Source of the DNA: Ulvibacterium sp965228935
GTDB lineage: Bacteria > Bacteroidota > Bacteroidia > Flavobacteriales > Flavobacteriaceae
DNA length: 64,000 nt
Direction of reading: 5' to 3'
Assembly: GCF_965228935.1 (NCBI RefSeq)
Contig: NZ_OZ245846.1
Coordinates: 2,728,001 to 2,792,000, forward strand
The notes beneath the pieces were generated by a model. It did not search any database. It saw nothing but the letters and a program-made list of their open reading frames with translations, and was not told the DNA's origin. The position numbers were made by a program, and so were the translations under genes. Positions 51,960 through 60,965 of the stretch are shown here, piece by piece; position 1 is the first letter of the stretch; the number at the start of each line of letters is the position of its first letter.

Positions 51960-53336
51960 ATGTCAAAGTTTGAGCTAAAATTGCCTAGAATGGGGGAGAG
52001 CGTTGCCGAGGCTACCTTGACCACATGGTTAAAGGAAGTCGGTGACCCCATAGAAATGGACGAACCGGTTTTTGAGATAGCTACGGACAAAGTGGATTCC
52101 GAGGTGCCCAGTGAGGTAGAAGGCGTGCTTTTGGAAAAACTATTTACTATTGACGATGTAATAAAAGTAGGGGAGACCGTCGCTATCATAGAGGTCAACG
52201 GAGAGCTATCTTCTTCGGTAGGCGATGTGAGTGAAGCGCAGGGTATCCATAAAAAACCAGACGATACAGAAATAGAAGTTCCCATGGAAGCAGTGGCTAT
52301 GGCCGAGGATATGGTATCCACGGCTCGTGAAACTGCGGATGCACCTGTTCGGGATTACAGTGCGTCGGAACGTTTTTATTCCCCACTGGTCAGGAATATT
52401 GCCAAGGAAGAAGACATTTCCATGGAAGAACTGGATGCCATTAAGGGTACGGGCAAAGAAGGGCGGGTAACCAAAAATGATATCCTGGCCTACATTGGAA
52501 ACAGAAAATCCAAGGAACAAGAAGACGTCCAAACAATTGAACCTGAACCACAAGCGGCACCTTCAAAACCCCACAAGGAAGTACCCATGGAGAAGCACCA
52601 AGTGCCTACTGTGCAATCCAATGTTCTGGATGATGAGGTCATCGAGATGTCCCGAATGGGCAAATTGATCGCCAAACATATGGTGGAGAGTGTTTCCACG
52701 GCGGCCCACGTTCAGAGCTTCATAGAGGTGGATGTGACCAATATTGTCAATTGGCGAAATAAAGTAAAAGATGCTTTTGAAAGGGCGGAAGGTGAGAAAT
52801 TGACCTTTACCCCCATTTTCATGGAGGCTGTGGCCAAGGCACTAAAAAAATACCCGTTGATGAACATCTCCGTGGATGGGGAAAGAATTATCAAGAAGAA
52901 AAATATCAATATCGGTATGGCCGCGGCCCTACCCGATGGCAATCTCATCGTTCCCGTTATCAAAAATGCAGATCGATTGAATTTGGTAGGTATGGCCAAG
53001 GTGGTCAATGACCTAGCCCATAGGGCACGCAATAATGCGTTGAAACCGGACGAGATCAAGGATGGTACCTATACGGTTACCAATGTTGGGACTTTCGGAA
53101 GTGTTTTTGGTACGCCCATTATCAACCAACCCCAAGTAGGAATATTGGCTTTGGGAGCTATCCGGAAGGTCCCTGCCGTTATTGAAACCAAGGAGGGCGA
53201 TTTCATCGGGATACGTAATAAGATGTATCTGTCGCATAGCTATGATCATAGGGTGGTAAACGGAGCTTTGGGCAGCATGTTCGCAAAGGCGGTGGCCGAT
53301 TATTTGGAAAATTGGGAAGTCACTAGGGAATTATAG
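51960..53336 (+). CDS. 2-oxo acid dehydrogenase E2 (dihydrolipoamide acyltransferase)
   Basis: The 458-residue product has one lipoyl domain (residues 1-80, lipoyl-lysine in ATDKVDSEVPS), a linker, a subunit-binding domain (about 140-175, SPLVRNIAKEEDISMEELD), a second linker, and a catalytic domain from about 225. The layout fits the branched-chain 2-oxoacid complex more than pyruvate dehydrogenase, which is inferred. The catalytic motif reads HRVVNG where HxxxDG is expected: the His is kept and Asp is replaced by Asn (codon 53259-53261). TATTTTTG at 51915-51922 may be its -7 box. Confidence 0.93.
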   Translation: MSKFELKLPRMGESVAEATLTTWLKEVGDPIEMDEPVFEIATDKVDSEVPSEVEGVLLEKLFTIDDVIKVGETVAIIEVNGELSSSVGDVSEAQGIHKKPDDTEIEVPMEAVAMAEDMVSTARETADAPVRDYSASERFYSPLVRNIAKEEDISMEELDAIKGTGKEGRVTKNDILAYIGNRKSKEQEDVQTIEPEPQAAPSKPHKEVPMEKHQVPTVQSNVLDDEVIEMSRMGKLIAKHMVESVSTAAHVQSFIEVDVTNIVNWRNKVKDAFERAEGEKLTFTPIFMEAVAKALKKYPLMNISVDGERIIKKKNINIGMAAALPDGNLIVPVIKNADRLNLVGMAKVVNDLAHRARNNALKPDEIKDGTYTVTNVGTFGSVFGTPIINQPQVGILALGAIRKVPAVIETKEGDFIGIRNKMYLSHSYDHRVVNGALGSMFAKAVADYLENWEVTREL

Positions 53337-53444
53337 TTTCATTATTTAAATCATTCCTATTAACCATAACCCGCTTTTTGGTTCCGTTTTTTAGTGGTTA
53401 CCCTTATCTTTGAGGTTTTACCAAACACCAAAGACATTTTTTGA

Positions 53445-54704
53445 ATGAAGCATTGCCTCCATAGGTATTGGAGATCTCTGTATTTTACCCTGCTCACGTT
53501 TCTTTTGGTCCAAACCGGCTTTTCACAGGAAAAGGCCAAGGTAAAGGACCGTATCAAGCTCTTTATCGAATGTAGGTGTGAGCGTAGCTATATCCGACAG
53601 GAAATCAATTTTGTAGATCATGTTCGCGACCAAGGCCTGGCCAATATAAACCTTTTTATTTACGATATTGCCAATGGTAGTGGTGGGCGCACCTATAAAC
53701 TGGAATTTGAAGGGGTCGGGGAATATGAGAGTACCTTGGTACAACGCTCCTATGATACCAATGTAAACATGACGGCCGATGAAGTGCGCAATGGTTTGGT
53801 GACCACTATAAAATCAGGCCTTTTGCCCTATATCATACAAACCGATTTAGCGGATAAGGTTGAGTATAAAATTACGGCCGAAGGGCTGGCCCAAAGACAG
53901 GATATCGATTTTGACGATCCTTGGAACAATTGGATTTTTGAAATATATGGGGAAGCTGATCTGGATAGGGAAACCAGCAGGAACGAATTTGAGTATGAGG
54001 TTGGTTTTGAAAGTGACCATGTTACCGAAAACTGGCGTATAAGGACAGACCTACAGTTAAATCAGGCCAATGCGGAGTTTGAACGTAATGAGGAGACCTT
54101 TACCAGCGAGCGTCTACGCTATTCTGCGGACGGCAGTATAGTAAGGAGCCTTTCCGATCACTGGTCCGCCGGTATTTTTGGAGGCGCACGGCACGACACG
54201 TTTACCAACCTGGATTTTAGGTATTATTTTAGGCCGGCCATAGAGTACAATATATTTCCCTATCGTGAGGTTCTACGTAGGGAAATTGTATTCGCCTATA
54301 GGATTGGCTACTTTTATAACTATTATCTAGAGCCCACCATATTCCTAAAAGATAAAGAGGGAATTTTTGACCATTCCCTGGATATCCAGATTCGTTACCG
54401 GCAGCCCTGGGGCAACATATTTTCCAGATTAAGGGCCTCAACTTTTTTAAACGATTTTTCAAGGAATAGGGTACAGTTAAACGGGAGGTTCTCCATTCGG
54501 ATCTTTAAAGGTTTGGCCATAAGTTTTTCCGGGGATTTTGAAATCATCAGGGATTTGATCAATCTCCCCGCAGGTGATGCTTCTTTGGAGGATGTACTTT
54601 TACAGCAGCGACAGATTGCCACGGATTTTGAACTAGGGTTCGGGTTTGGTTTAAGCTATACCTTTGGCTCTGCCTTCAACAACATCATCAACAATAGGCT
54701 GTAA
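53445..54704 (+). CDS. Uncharacterised outer-membrane-type protein, tandem paralogue 1
   Basis: The 419-residue product has a signal peptide (about 1-28, ending GFSQ). Residues about 35-145 form a soluble domain with a Cys pair and IRQEI motif (ECRCERSYIRQEINFVDHV RD) and a Gly-rich turn (IANGSGGRTYKL). The rest is beta-rich, with barrel-like alternation and repeated aromatic ends, finishing SYTFGSAFNNIINNRL. I recall a broad uncharacterised family with a CDxxYIRxEIxF-type motif, but no assigned function. A -7-type box TATCTTTG lies at 53405-53412. The next gene is a close paralogue. Confidence 0.75.
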   Translation: MKHCLHRYWRSLYFTLLTFLLVQTGFSQEKAKVKDRIKLFIECRCERSYIRQEINFVDHVRDQGLANINLFIYDIANGSGGRTYKLEFEGVGEYESTLVQRSYDTNVNMTADEVRNGLVTTIKSGLLPYIIQTDLADKVEYKITAEGLAQRQDIDFDDPWNNWIFEIYGEADLDRETSRNEFEYEVGFESDHVTENWRIRTDLQLNQANAEFERNEETFTSERLRYSADGSIVRSLSDHWSAGIFGGARHDTFTNLDFRYYFRPAIEYNIFPYREVLRREIVFAYRIGYFYNYYLEPTIFLKDKEGIFDHSLDIQIRYRQPWGNIFSRLRASTFLNDFSRNRVQLNGRFSIRIFKGLAISFSGDFEIIRDLINLPAGDASLEDVLLQQRQIATDFELGFGFGLSYTFGSAFNNIINNRL

Positions 54705-54869
54705 CATCACTAGGGATTGTATCGGATTTTATGCACAACGGGGACGATTCATGTTCGTCCAAAATCCAAAATCAGGGTTTAAAGATCTGCGCTCGGGACA
54801 TTAATTTCTACGCCCATCCTTTTTTATTGTTTTACGTTTTTATGAGGCTTTTTCTTTGCGAAAAAACCA

Positions 54870-56111
54870 ATGTCCTTCATTAACAGTATCAAGAATGTGA
54901 TTTTTCCGGGAATCCTATTCTCTGTTTCGTCCTATATTTTGGCCCAAGACGATACCATCAAACTATACACGGAATGCAATTGTGATAAAAACTATATCCG
55001 CCAGGAAATCCCGTATACGAACCACGTTCGGGATCAGGCATTGGCAGATATACAATTATTCATCTTTGATATAGGAATGGCCAATGGAGGGCGCTCCTAC
55101 ACCCTTAATTTTATGGGCAGGAACCATCAATTTGACCAAATGAAGAAGGAGATGGTCTATGAGACCACCCCAAATATGACCAACGATGAAATACGCAAAG
55201 GGCTGGTGAAAAGAATAGAACTGGGATTATTGGCCTATTTAATGAAATCCCATTTGGCGGATAAAATCGAGTTTGAAATTGTAGGACATCAAGAACCTCA
55301 AAACAGTGTTCCTCGATCAAAAGACGTTTGGGGGAACTGGATTTTTCAAGTTTATGGCGAAGGTGAATTTGAAAGGGAAACCAGCAGGAGCAATTCTTAT
55401 CTGGAACTTGGTTTTGAGGGGGACAAGGTTACCGAAAATTGGCGTATCCGTACCGATGTGGAACTTAATGAATCTGGAAGTATGTTCAAAAGGGATGGCG
55501 AAGAGTTTAGAAGTGAACGGGTAAAGTACGCCTTTAGGGGAAGTATCGTCCGCAGTTTGACCAATCATTGGTCCTTGGGTATTTTTTCCGGACTAAAACA
55601 TGATACCTACAACAATCAAGACTTTTCATTTGATATAAGACCAGCCATAGAATACAACATTTTTCCCTATAGTGAGGTGCTGCGAAGAGAGATTACGTTT
55701 GCGTATAAGATTGGATATATCCACAATAGGTATTTGGAAACAACCATTTTCGGAGAGATCCAGGAAGATTTATTCAATCAATCCTTGGATTTGGAAGTGC
55801 GGTTTAGACAGCCTTGGGGCGATATTTCCGCAAATTTGGAAGCTTCTGCCTTTTTGCAGGATTTTGCAAGAAACAGGCTGGAATTTGATAGTAATATCTC
55901 CATTAGGGTCTACAAAGGTCTGGCCGTTAGACTTTCCACAAATTTACAGCTCATACGAGATCAGCTCACCCTACCTGCCGGTGATGCCTCCATAGAAGAT
56001 GTGCTCCTTAGGCAACGACAGATTGCAACGGACTTTGAAACCGGATTTGCCATTGGCATAAGTTATACCTTCGGGGCAGCCTTCAACAATATCATCAATA
56101 CAAGGCTATGA
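54870..56111 (+). CDS. Uncharacterised outer-membrane-type protein, tandem paralogue 2
   Basis: The 413-residue product is collinear with the preceding protein: signal peptide, ECNCDKNYIRQEIPYTNHV RD, then NWRIRTDVELNESGS, LPAGDASIEDVLLRQRQIA and the end SYTFGAAFNNIINTRL. The last third is the most conserved between the two. It lies 165 bp after its paralogue and ends directly against the convergent LytTR gene. Function unknown; an outer-membrane barrel with a periplasmic or surface N-domain is inferred. Confidence 0.75.
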   Translation: MSFINSIKNVIFPGILFSVSSYILAQDDTIKLYTECNCDKNYIRQEIPYTNHVRDQALADIQLFIFDIGMANGGRSYTLNFMGRNHQFDQMKKEMVYETTPNMTNDEIRKGLVKRIELGLLAYLMKSHLADKIEFEIVGHQEPQNSVPRSKDVWGNWIFQVYGEGEFERETSRSNSYLELGFEGDKVTENWRIRTDVELNESGSMFKRDGEEFRSERVKYAFRGSIVRSLTNHWSLGIFSGLKHDTYNNQDFSFDIRPAIEYNIFPYSEVLRREITFAYKIGYIHNRYLETTIFGEIQEDLFNQSLDLEVRFRQPWGDISANLEASAFLQDFARNRLEFDSNISIRVYKGLAVRLSTNLQLIRDQLTLPAGDASIEDVLLRQRQIATDFETGFAIGISYTFGAAFNNIINTRL

Positions 56112-56879
56112 TTATTGATCCAGCCAGGCCTGAAAACCTGCAACCCTCCTACTACTTACTATAATCTCTTTTGGTGCCCACTTGTTCTGAAGCTCAATTT
56201 TGAGACGCCCTTTATAATACTTATGTACAAATTTCACCGAATTAATATGGAGTATTACTTGGCGGTTTACGCGAAAAAAAAGTCTGGGATTTATTACTTT
56301 TTCAAGTTCATCCAAGGTTTGGGTTATGATAAACCGTTTGGATTTTTCGGTAATTAAAAAGGTTACTTTTTCTTCAGAGTAAAAAAGACCTATTTCCTCC
56401 ATAGGGATTGAAAACAGTTTAGAGCCAGTTTTTACCAAAAACCGGGACTTGTATTCTTTGTCCCCGGTTTCCAAAATGTTTAACAAATTTGACAAACGTG
56501 AGGACTGTGAATCTTCAAAATTGGCTTGAATTTTAATGAGCTTATCCATAGCTTTTTGGAGTTTTGAATATCCGACCGGCTTAAGCAAATAATCTATGCT
56601 ATTTACTTCAAATGCTTCCAAGGCATAATCATCATAAGCCGTAGTAAAGACTACCGGACAATCCAAAGTTACTTGCTCAATGATTTCAAAGCTATTGCCA
56701 TCCAAAAGGTGAATGTCCATAAACACAAGATCTGGTTGCCCATTTGCATTAAACCAGTGGACGGCTCCCTGAACAGAACCAATTTTGGCCAAAATTTTGT
56801 ATCCGGGATTATATCGTAAAACCAATTCCTCCAACTTCTTGGCGGCCAGCGCTTCATCCTCTATGATTACAATATTCAT
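56112..56879 (-). CDS. LytTR family response regulator
   Basis: The 255-residue product has a receiver domain (residues 1-120: NIVIIEDEALAAKKL, phospho-acceptor Asp in LVFMDIHLLDG, and VVFTTAYDDYALEAF). A LytTR DNA-binding domain occupies about 155-255 (RFLVKTGSKLFSIPMEEIGL, LFFRVNRQVILHINSV). Its start overlaps the kinase stop by 4 bp (ATGA). LytTR regulators usually control nearby surface or barrel genes, such as the paralogues facing it; this is inferred. Confidence 0.93.
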   Translation of the reverse strand: MNIVIIEDEALAAKKLEELVLRYNPGYKILAKIGSVQGAVHWFNANGQPDLVFMDIHLLDGNSFEIIEQVTLDCPVVFTTAYDDYALEAFEVNSIDYLLKPVGYSKLQKAMDKLIKIQANFEDSQSSRLSNLLNILETGDKEYKSRFLVKTGSKLFSIPMEEIGLFYSEEKVTFLITEKSKRFIITQTLDELEKVINPRLFFRVNRQVILHINSVKFVHKYYKGRLKIELQNKWAPKEIIVSSRRVAGFQAWLDQ

Positions 56880-57931
56880 TTTTTGGAATTGGGTATCAAT
56901 GGCAGGGTTACATAAAAAATGTCTTGGTCGTCATGCACGGTAATTTCCTCTTTTGCTATGAGCTGATATCTTTTTCTAATGTTTTCGAGCCCTGTGCCTG
57001 TCTTTTCATATTCCGGTATGTTTCTCGGATTACAATTGTTCTGCACGATTAACCCGGCAGTAGTATTGGAAAAGATCCTGATTTCCAAGGGATTTTCATC
57101 GGATAGTTTATTGTGTTTTAGGGCGTTTTCCAAAAGCATTTGCAAGGACAAGGGTGGCAGGAGTAAGTCCAGAATTTTTTCCGGAACCTCTATGTCTATT
57201 TTTAAATTATCGGCAAAACGCTGTTTCAGCAAAAAGGCGTAGGCCCTTACAAAATCCAATTCTTCCTTTAAGGTGATAAGCTCGGCATCCCGATTTTTAA
57301 GCACATACCTATAAACTTCGGAAAAGCCATCCAAAAAATCATGTGCAAGCTGGTTCTTTCCATGGATAAGGGAGGAAAGTATATTGAGATTATTAAACAT
57401 GAAATGAGGTGAAAGATGTGATTTTAGTGCAATCAATTCGGACTGTACCTGCTCTTTTTTCATCCGTATTTGTTCCAGATTGGCTTTTTTCCACTTTCGC
57501 AAAAACTGCAGTCCAAATTGAATGGAAAGAATGGGGATTAAGAACAGTATTCCGTAAATATTGAGTAGGATTATTTGATCGGTACTTGGCGGAAGGTCGG
57601 TATACCTGTTTTTAAAGATTACATAGGTAACATTTATATAGACAATGGACAATATCAGGGAGAGGAGCAATCGTAGGATGAAAAGAGAATCCGCTTTTAG
57701 TTTTTCCGAAAACCACGTATCAAAAACCTTGTACAAAAGGAGATTACCTCCCCATAGACAAAACCCCAACATTAAAATCCAAAGGATGGCGACCTGATAA
57801 ATGGGATAACTGCCTTCCTCTTTTCCTTGCTCAATATAAGACCACAAAAAGATAATGACAATGGCCAGTAAGATAAGTATTATCTTCTGTAGACCGGTAG
57901 TGCCGAGATTGCGAAAATGTAGCCTACTCAA
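56876..57931 (-). CDS. LytS/YehU-type sensor histidine kinase
   Basis: The 351-residue product has four predicted membrane helices (about 15-150) with no large periplasmic loop. A short coiled segment follows, then the His-kinase domain (phospho-acceptor His in SHLSPHFMFNNLNIL) and a degenerate ATPase domain (MLLENALKHNKL, TGTGLENIRKRY). Its start overlaps the end of the upstream secreted-protein gene by 8 bp, and its end overlaps the LytTR gene by 4 bp, so the three are co-translated. Confidence 0.93.
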   Translation of the reverse strand: MSRLHFRNLGTTGLQKIILILLAIVIIFLWSYIEQGKEEGSYPIYQVAILWILMLGFCLWGGNLLLYKVFDTWFSEKLKADSLFILRLLLSLILSIVYINVTYVIFKNRYTDLPPSTDQIILLNIYGILFLIPILSIQFGLQFLRKWKKANLEQIRMKKEQVQSELIALKSHLSPHFMFNNLNILSSLIHGKNQLAHDFLDGFSEVYRYVLKNRDAELITLKEELDFVRAYAFLLKQRFADNLKIDIEVPEKILDLLLPPLSLQMLLENALKHNKLSDENPLEIRIFSNTTAGLIVQNNCNPRNIPEYEKTGTGLENIRKRYQLIAKEEITVHDDQDIFYVTLPLIPNSKK

Positions 57932-59144
57932 AATCTATAGTTTTAATATGGCGCCAGTCTATATAATTGTCTTTACCGTTTTTACTCCTAACGATAAGTC
58001 CATGATTATTATCCGTTACGTCATTGTGGTCACCAAGGAGCAATTGTTTACCGTCGGTCAAGTACACCACGGAGAATCTATCATTTTGCGGCTCAATTTT
58101 ATCTACTTTCCAGAATGGGATAATGTATTCCAATCCATTGTTCTCCCCATTTAAAAATTCGATGTCATAGATTTCATCCAAATCGAATACAATTTGTCCC
58201 TTAAATTGTTTTCCGTCCTTGGTTCTAATAGATCCCCGTAAAAGTTTTGGATCCCTAAAATGTTCATATGAATTGATCTTGAAGGAGGGTTTTGATAAGG
58301 TGAGGGAGATAAAATTTTGCCAATTGACCTTTACTTGATAAAGATCGGAACCACTGATGACTATGCCATGATTGCCATTGTCCACGTCATCATGGTCATT
58401 AAGGAAAAGCGTTTTTCCGGATTTAAGGGATAGTAAGGAACCATCACCCTGTGCCTTTATTTCATGGATATCCGCAAACTCGATGTCTATCTTGGTTCCT
58501 TTTTGTCTACCGCTTATCAAGTCTTTCCCCAAACGTTCTTCCAGGTCCCAGGCGATATAACCCTCTAAGACTCCAGAGGAGGTCAATACTTTTCCATGGA
58601 TAGGATACCCCAAAGGACTTTTTAGGTTTTTTGGGGTAGTTTTGAAATGTATCGATTCAATACGGTCAAAATCTAGCGTTAACCGCCCAGAGGTGTTGTC
58701 ATAAATGTAGACATCCTTATCCAAATCCCCACCCTTGCCTTTTTTCAAGACAATGTTTTTACCATTTCGCAATCTTAGGGACACCTTATTTTTTCCTATA
58801 CTTTTTAAGCTTTCGATATCACCAAAACTACATTGGAATAAAAAATTGGTCTCGGGTCTTTTATCCTCCCAGAGCTCCATAAATCCAAATTGAAAGCTAT
58901 CGGATCGATTGTCAATTTGCTTGAGTTCTTTTTCGGAAAGTAGATTAAGTGCCGGCCGCTCGTTCTTGTCGGCCCTGAAAATATCTCCCCACAAGGATTG
59001 GTCGCCTTCCCATCGTATTTGTCCTGTATATGACTCCCCATTTTTTAAAGAAATTTCTCCGTAAATGAGGGCCTCGGCGTATTGTGCCGACAAAAAAATC
59101 GGTACGGACCAAAGGATAATGGCCAATTTAAAGTACTTTACCAT
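57924..59144 (-). CDS. Secreted protein of three tandem beta-rich modules, coupled to the LytS kinase
   Basis: The 406-residue product has a signal peptide (about 1-20, ending LSAQ). Three related modules follow at about 25-168, 181-284 and 302-405. Each opens with a G-x-I/V ... G ... G-x-I-x-W/F-D type segment and carries a GK-x-hydrophobic-x-L segment. Modules 2 and 3 then have DHDDVDNGNHGIVI and DHNDVTDNNHGLIV, which could bind a divalent metal; module 1 lacks the NHG part. Each ends in a DW/NW or DFDRI element. I recognise no family. Overlap with the kinase gene suggests a periplasmic or surface sensor or ligand-binding partner. Confidence 0.7.
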   Translation of the reverse strand: MVKYFKLAIILWSVPIFLSAQYAEALIYGEISLKNGESYTGQIRWEGDQSLWGDIFRADKNERPALNLLSEKELKQIDNRSDSFQFGFMELWEDKRPETNFLFQCSFGDIESLKSIGKNKVSLRLRNGKNIVLKKGKGGDLDKDVYIYDNTSGRLTLDFDRIESIHFKTTPKNLKSPLGYPIHGKVLTSSGVLEGYIAWDLEERLGKDLISGRQKGTKIDIEFADIHEIKAQGDGSLLSLKSGKTLFLNDHDDVDNGNHGIVISGSDLYQVKVNWQNFISLTLSKPSFKINSYEHFRDPKLLRGSIRTKDGKQFKGQIVFDLDEIYDIEFLNGENNGLEYIIPFWKVDKIEPQNDRFSVVYLTDGKQLLLGDHNDVTDNNHGLIVRSKNGKDNYIDWRHIKTIDFE

Positions 59145-59306
59145 AAAACCTACTTAGAAGAATTATTTGGCCCAAAGACTAATCTTGTTCATAAAATCCT
59201 AGGCATTCTTTCAAAAATAGCCCAAATAAGCATAGTATCAAACAAGGGGCTTTCAGTACTTGAAAATATGTTTTTACCTTTGGGATGATTGAAATATTCA
59301 TCGTAC

Positions 59307-60092
59307 ATGTATAAAAGTATAGTCATTGTAGTTTTGATTCTTTTCTCCTGCGGACCAAAAAAGTCCGATCAAGATATGTCCGCCTATCAGAAGATGGAAT
59401 TCCAGGATGGAAAGGTTACGCTTCCCTATCGTATCCTACTTCCAGAAGATTACGATACGAATAGAGCATACCCCCTGGTAGTGGTACTGCACGGGGCAGG
59501 GGAAAGGGGAGATGACAATGAGGCCCAATTGAGTTATGGTGCGGATCTATTTCTCCGGGAGGATATCCGAAAGGAATATCCGGCTATTGTTGTTTTTCCC
59601 CAGTGTCCCGAAGAGGGATATTGGGCCAATGTGAAAAAGGAACAGTTTCTATTATTCTTTACTTTTACCTTCTATCCGGATGGAGAACCTACCACGGCCA
59701 TGGAATCACTTCAGGGATTAATTGAGAACCTTACGGAAAACTACAACATAGATTCCAAACGAATGTATGTAGGCGGACTATCCATGGGCGGAATGGGGAC
59801 TTTGGAGCTTGTGCGAAGGAGTCCCGGAACTTTTGCCGCGGCCTTTGCCATTTGTGGCGGCGCCCATCCGGAAACGGCACCTCAATTGATCGGTACTCCC
59901 TGGTGGTTGTTTCATGGGGATTCGGATATGGTGGTGGACTATGAACATTCCGAAAAAATGGCAGCCGCCCTAAAAAAGGCAGGGGGGGAAGTAAAATTCA
60001 CTACCTACGAAGATGTGAACCATAACAGTTGGGAAAATGCTTTTGCAGAGCCCGAACTTGTGCCTTGGCTGTTTTCGCATTCCCTGGAATAA
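59307..60092 (+). CDS. Alpha/beta-hydrolase lipoprotein (phospholipase/carboxylesterase-like)
   Basis: Start ATG 59307 is chosen because it gives a lipoprotein signal (MYKSIVIVVLILFSCG); the frame opens at TTG 59289. The 261-residue product has the oxyanion region VVLHGAGERGDD, the nucleophile serine in GGLSMGGMGTLE, a likely acid in HGDSDMVVD and the His in NHNSWENAF. This matches secreted esterases and feruloyl-esterase-like enzymes. A TACCTTTG box (59275-59282) lies 24 bp upstream. Substrate unknown. Confidence 0.9.
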   Translation: MYKSIVIVVLILFSCGPKKSDQDMSAYQKMEFQDGKVTLPYRILLPEDYDTNRAYPLVVVLHGAGERGDDNEAQLSYGADLFLREDIRKEYPAIVVFPQCPEEGYWANVKKEQFLLFFTFTFYPDGEPTTAMESLQGLIENLTENYNIDSKRMYVGGLSMGGMGTLELVRRSPGTFAAAFAICGGAHPETAPQLIGTPWWLFHGDSDMVVDYEHSEKMAAALKKAGGEVKFTTYEDVNHNSWENAFAEPELVPWLFSHSLE

Positions 60093-60143
60093 ATTTGTGG
60101 TAATCCACCCTCAAGGGAAAATCTATGGCTATCTTTGCCACAT

Positions 60144-60920
60144 ATGGAATTAAAACTCACAAGACCCATTTGTTTTTTTGACTTGGAGACCACAGGCACC
60201 AATGTGGCCAAGGATAGGATAGTGGAAATTTCCATCTTGAAGATATATCCCAATGGGAATAAGGAAAGCAGGACCTGGTTGGTAAATCCCGAAATGAAGA
60301 TTCCGGAAGAGGTAATTGCAGTTCATGGCATTTCTAATGAAAAAATAGCCAATGAACCTACGTTCAAGGAGCTCTCCAAGGAAATCTATGGTATGATCAA
60401 GGATAGTGATTTAGGCGGATTCAATTCCAATCGTTTTGATATTCCCCTGTTGGCCGAAGAGATGCTTCGGGCCGATATAGATTTTGATATGAAAAATATG
60501 GTTTCCGTAGATGTACAGACCATTTTCCACAAAATGGAGAAACGTACTTTGGCCGCTGCCTATAAATTTTATTGCGGCAAGGAATTGACCGATGCCCATA
60601 GTGCCGAGGCGGATACCCAAGCCACTTACGAAGTATTGCTTTCCCAATTGGAACGTTATCCGGAATTGGAAAATAATGTAAAGAAACTGGCGGAGTTCTC
60701 CATGCACAAAAAGATGGTGGACTTTGCGGGATTCATTGCTTTGGATGATAATGGAGAGGAGATTTTTTCTTTTGGAAAGCACAGGGGTAAAAAGGTTTTG
60801 GAGGTCTTGGAACAGGAACCGGGCTATTTCGGATGGATTCAAAATGCTGATTTTCCACTATACACCAAAAAGGTGCTGACACGAATACGGCTTAAAAGTC
60901 TCAATAGCAAGTTGGGGTAA
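60144..60920 (+). CDS. DnaQ-like 3'-5' exonuclease
   Basis: Start ATG 60144 (MELKLTRPICFFDLETTG) is chosen over TTG 60135. The 258-residue product has the three exonuclease motifs with catalytic acids: FFDLETTG, GFNSNRFDIPLLAEE, and the DEDDh-type HSAEADTQAT. A C-terminal domain (FGKHRGKKVLEVLEQEPGYF, GWIQNADFP) is typical of flavobacterial members. It acts on nucleic-acid 3' ends; the exact role is open. A -7-like TATCTTTG lies at 60130-60137. Confidence 0.93.
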   Translation: MELKLTRPICFFDLETTGTNVAKDRIVEISILKIYPNGNKESRTWLVNPEMKIPEEVIAVHGISNEKIANEPTFKELSKEIYGMIKDSDLGGFNSNRFDIPLLAEEMLRADIDFDMKNMVSVDVQTIFHKMEKRTLAAAYKFYCGKELTDAHSAEADTQATYEVLLSQLERYPELENNVKKLAEFSMHKKMVDFAGFIALDDNGEEIFSFGKHRGKKVLEVLEQEPGYFGWIQNADFPLYTKKVLTRIRLKSLNSKLG

Positions 60921-60965
60921 AAAGCACCGACCCCGATACAGATACCCAATACCAAATTCCCGTTT

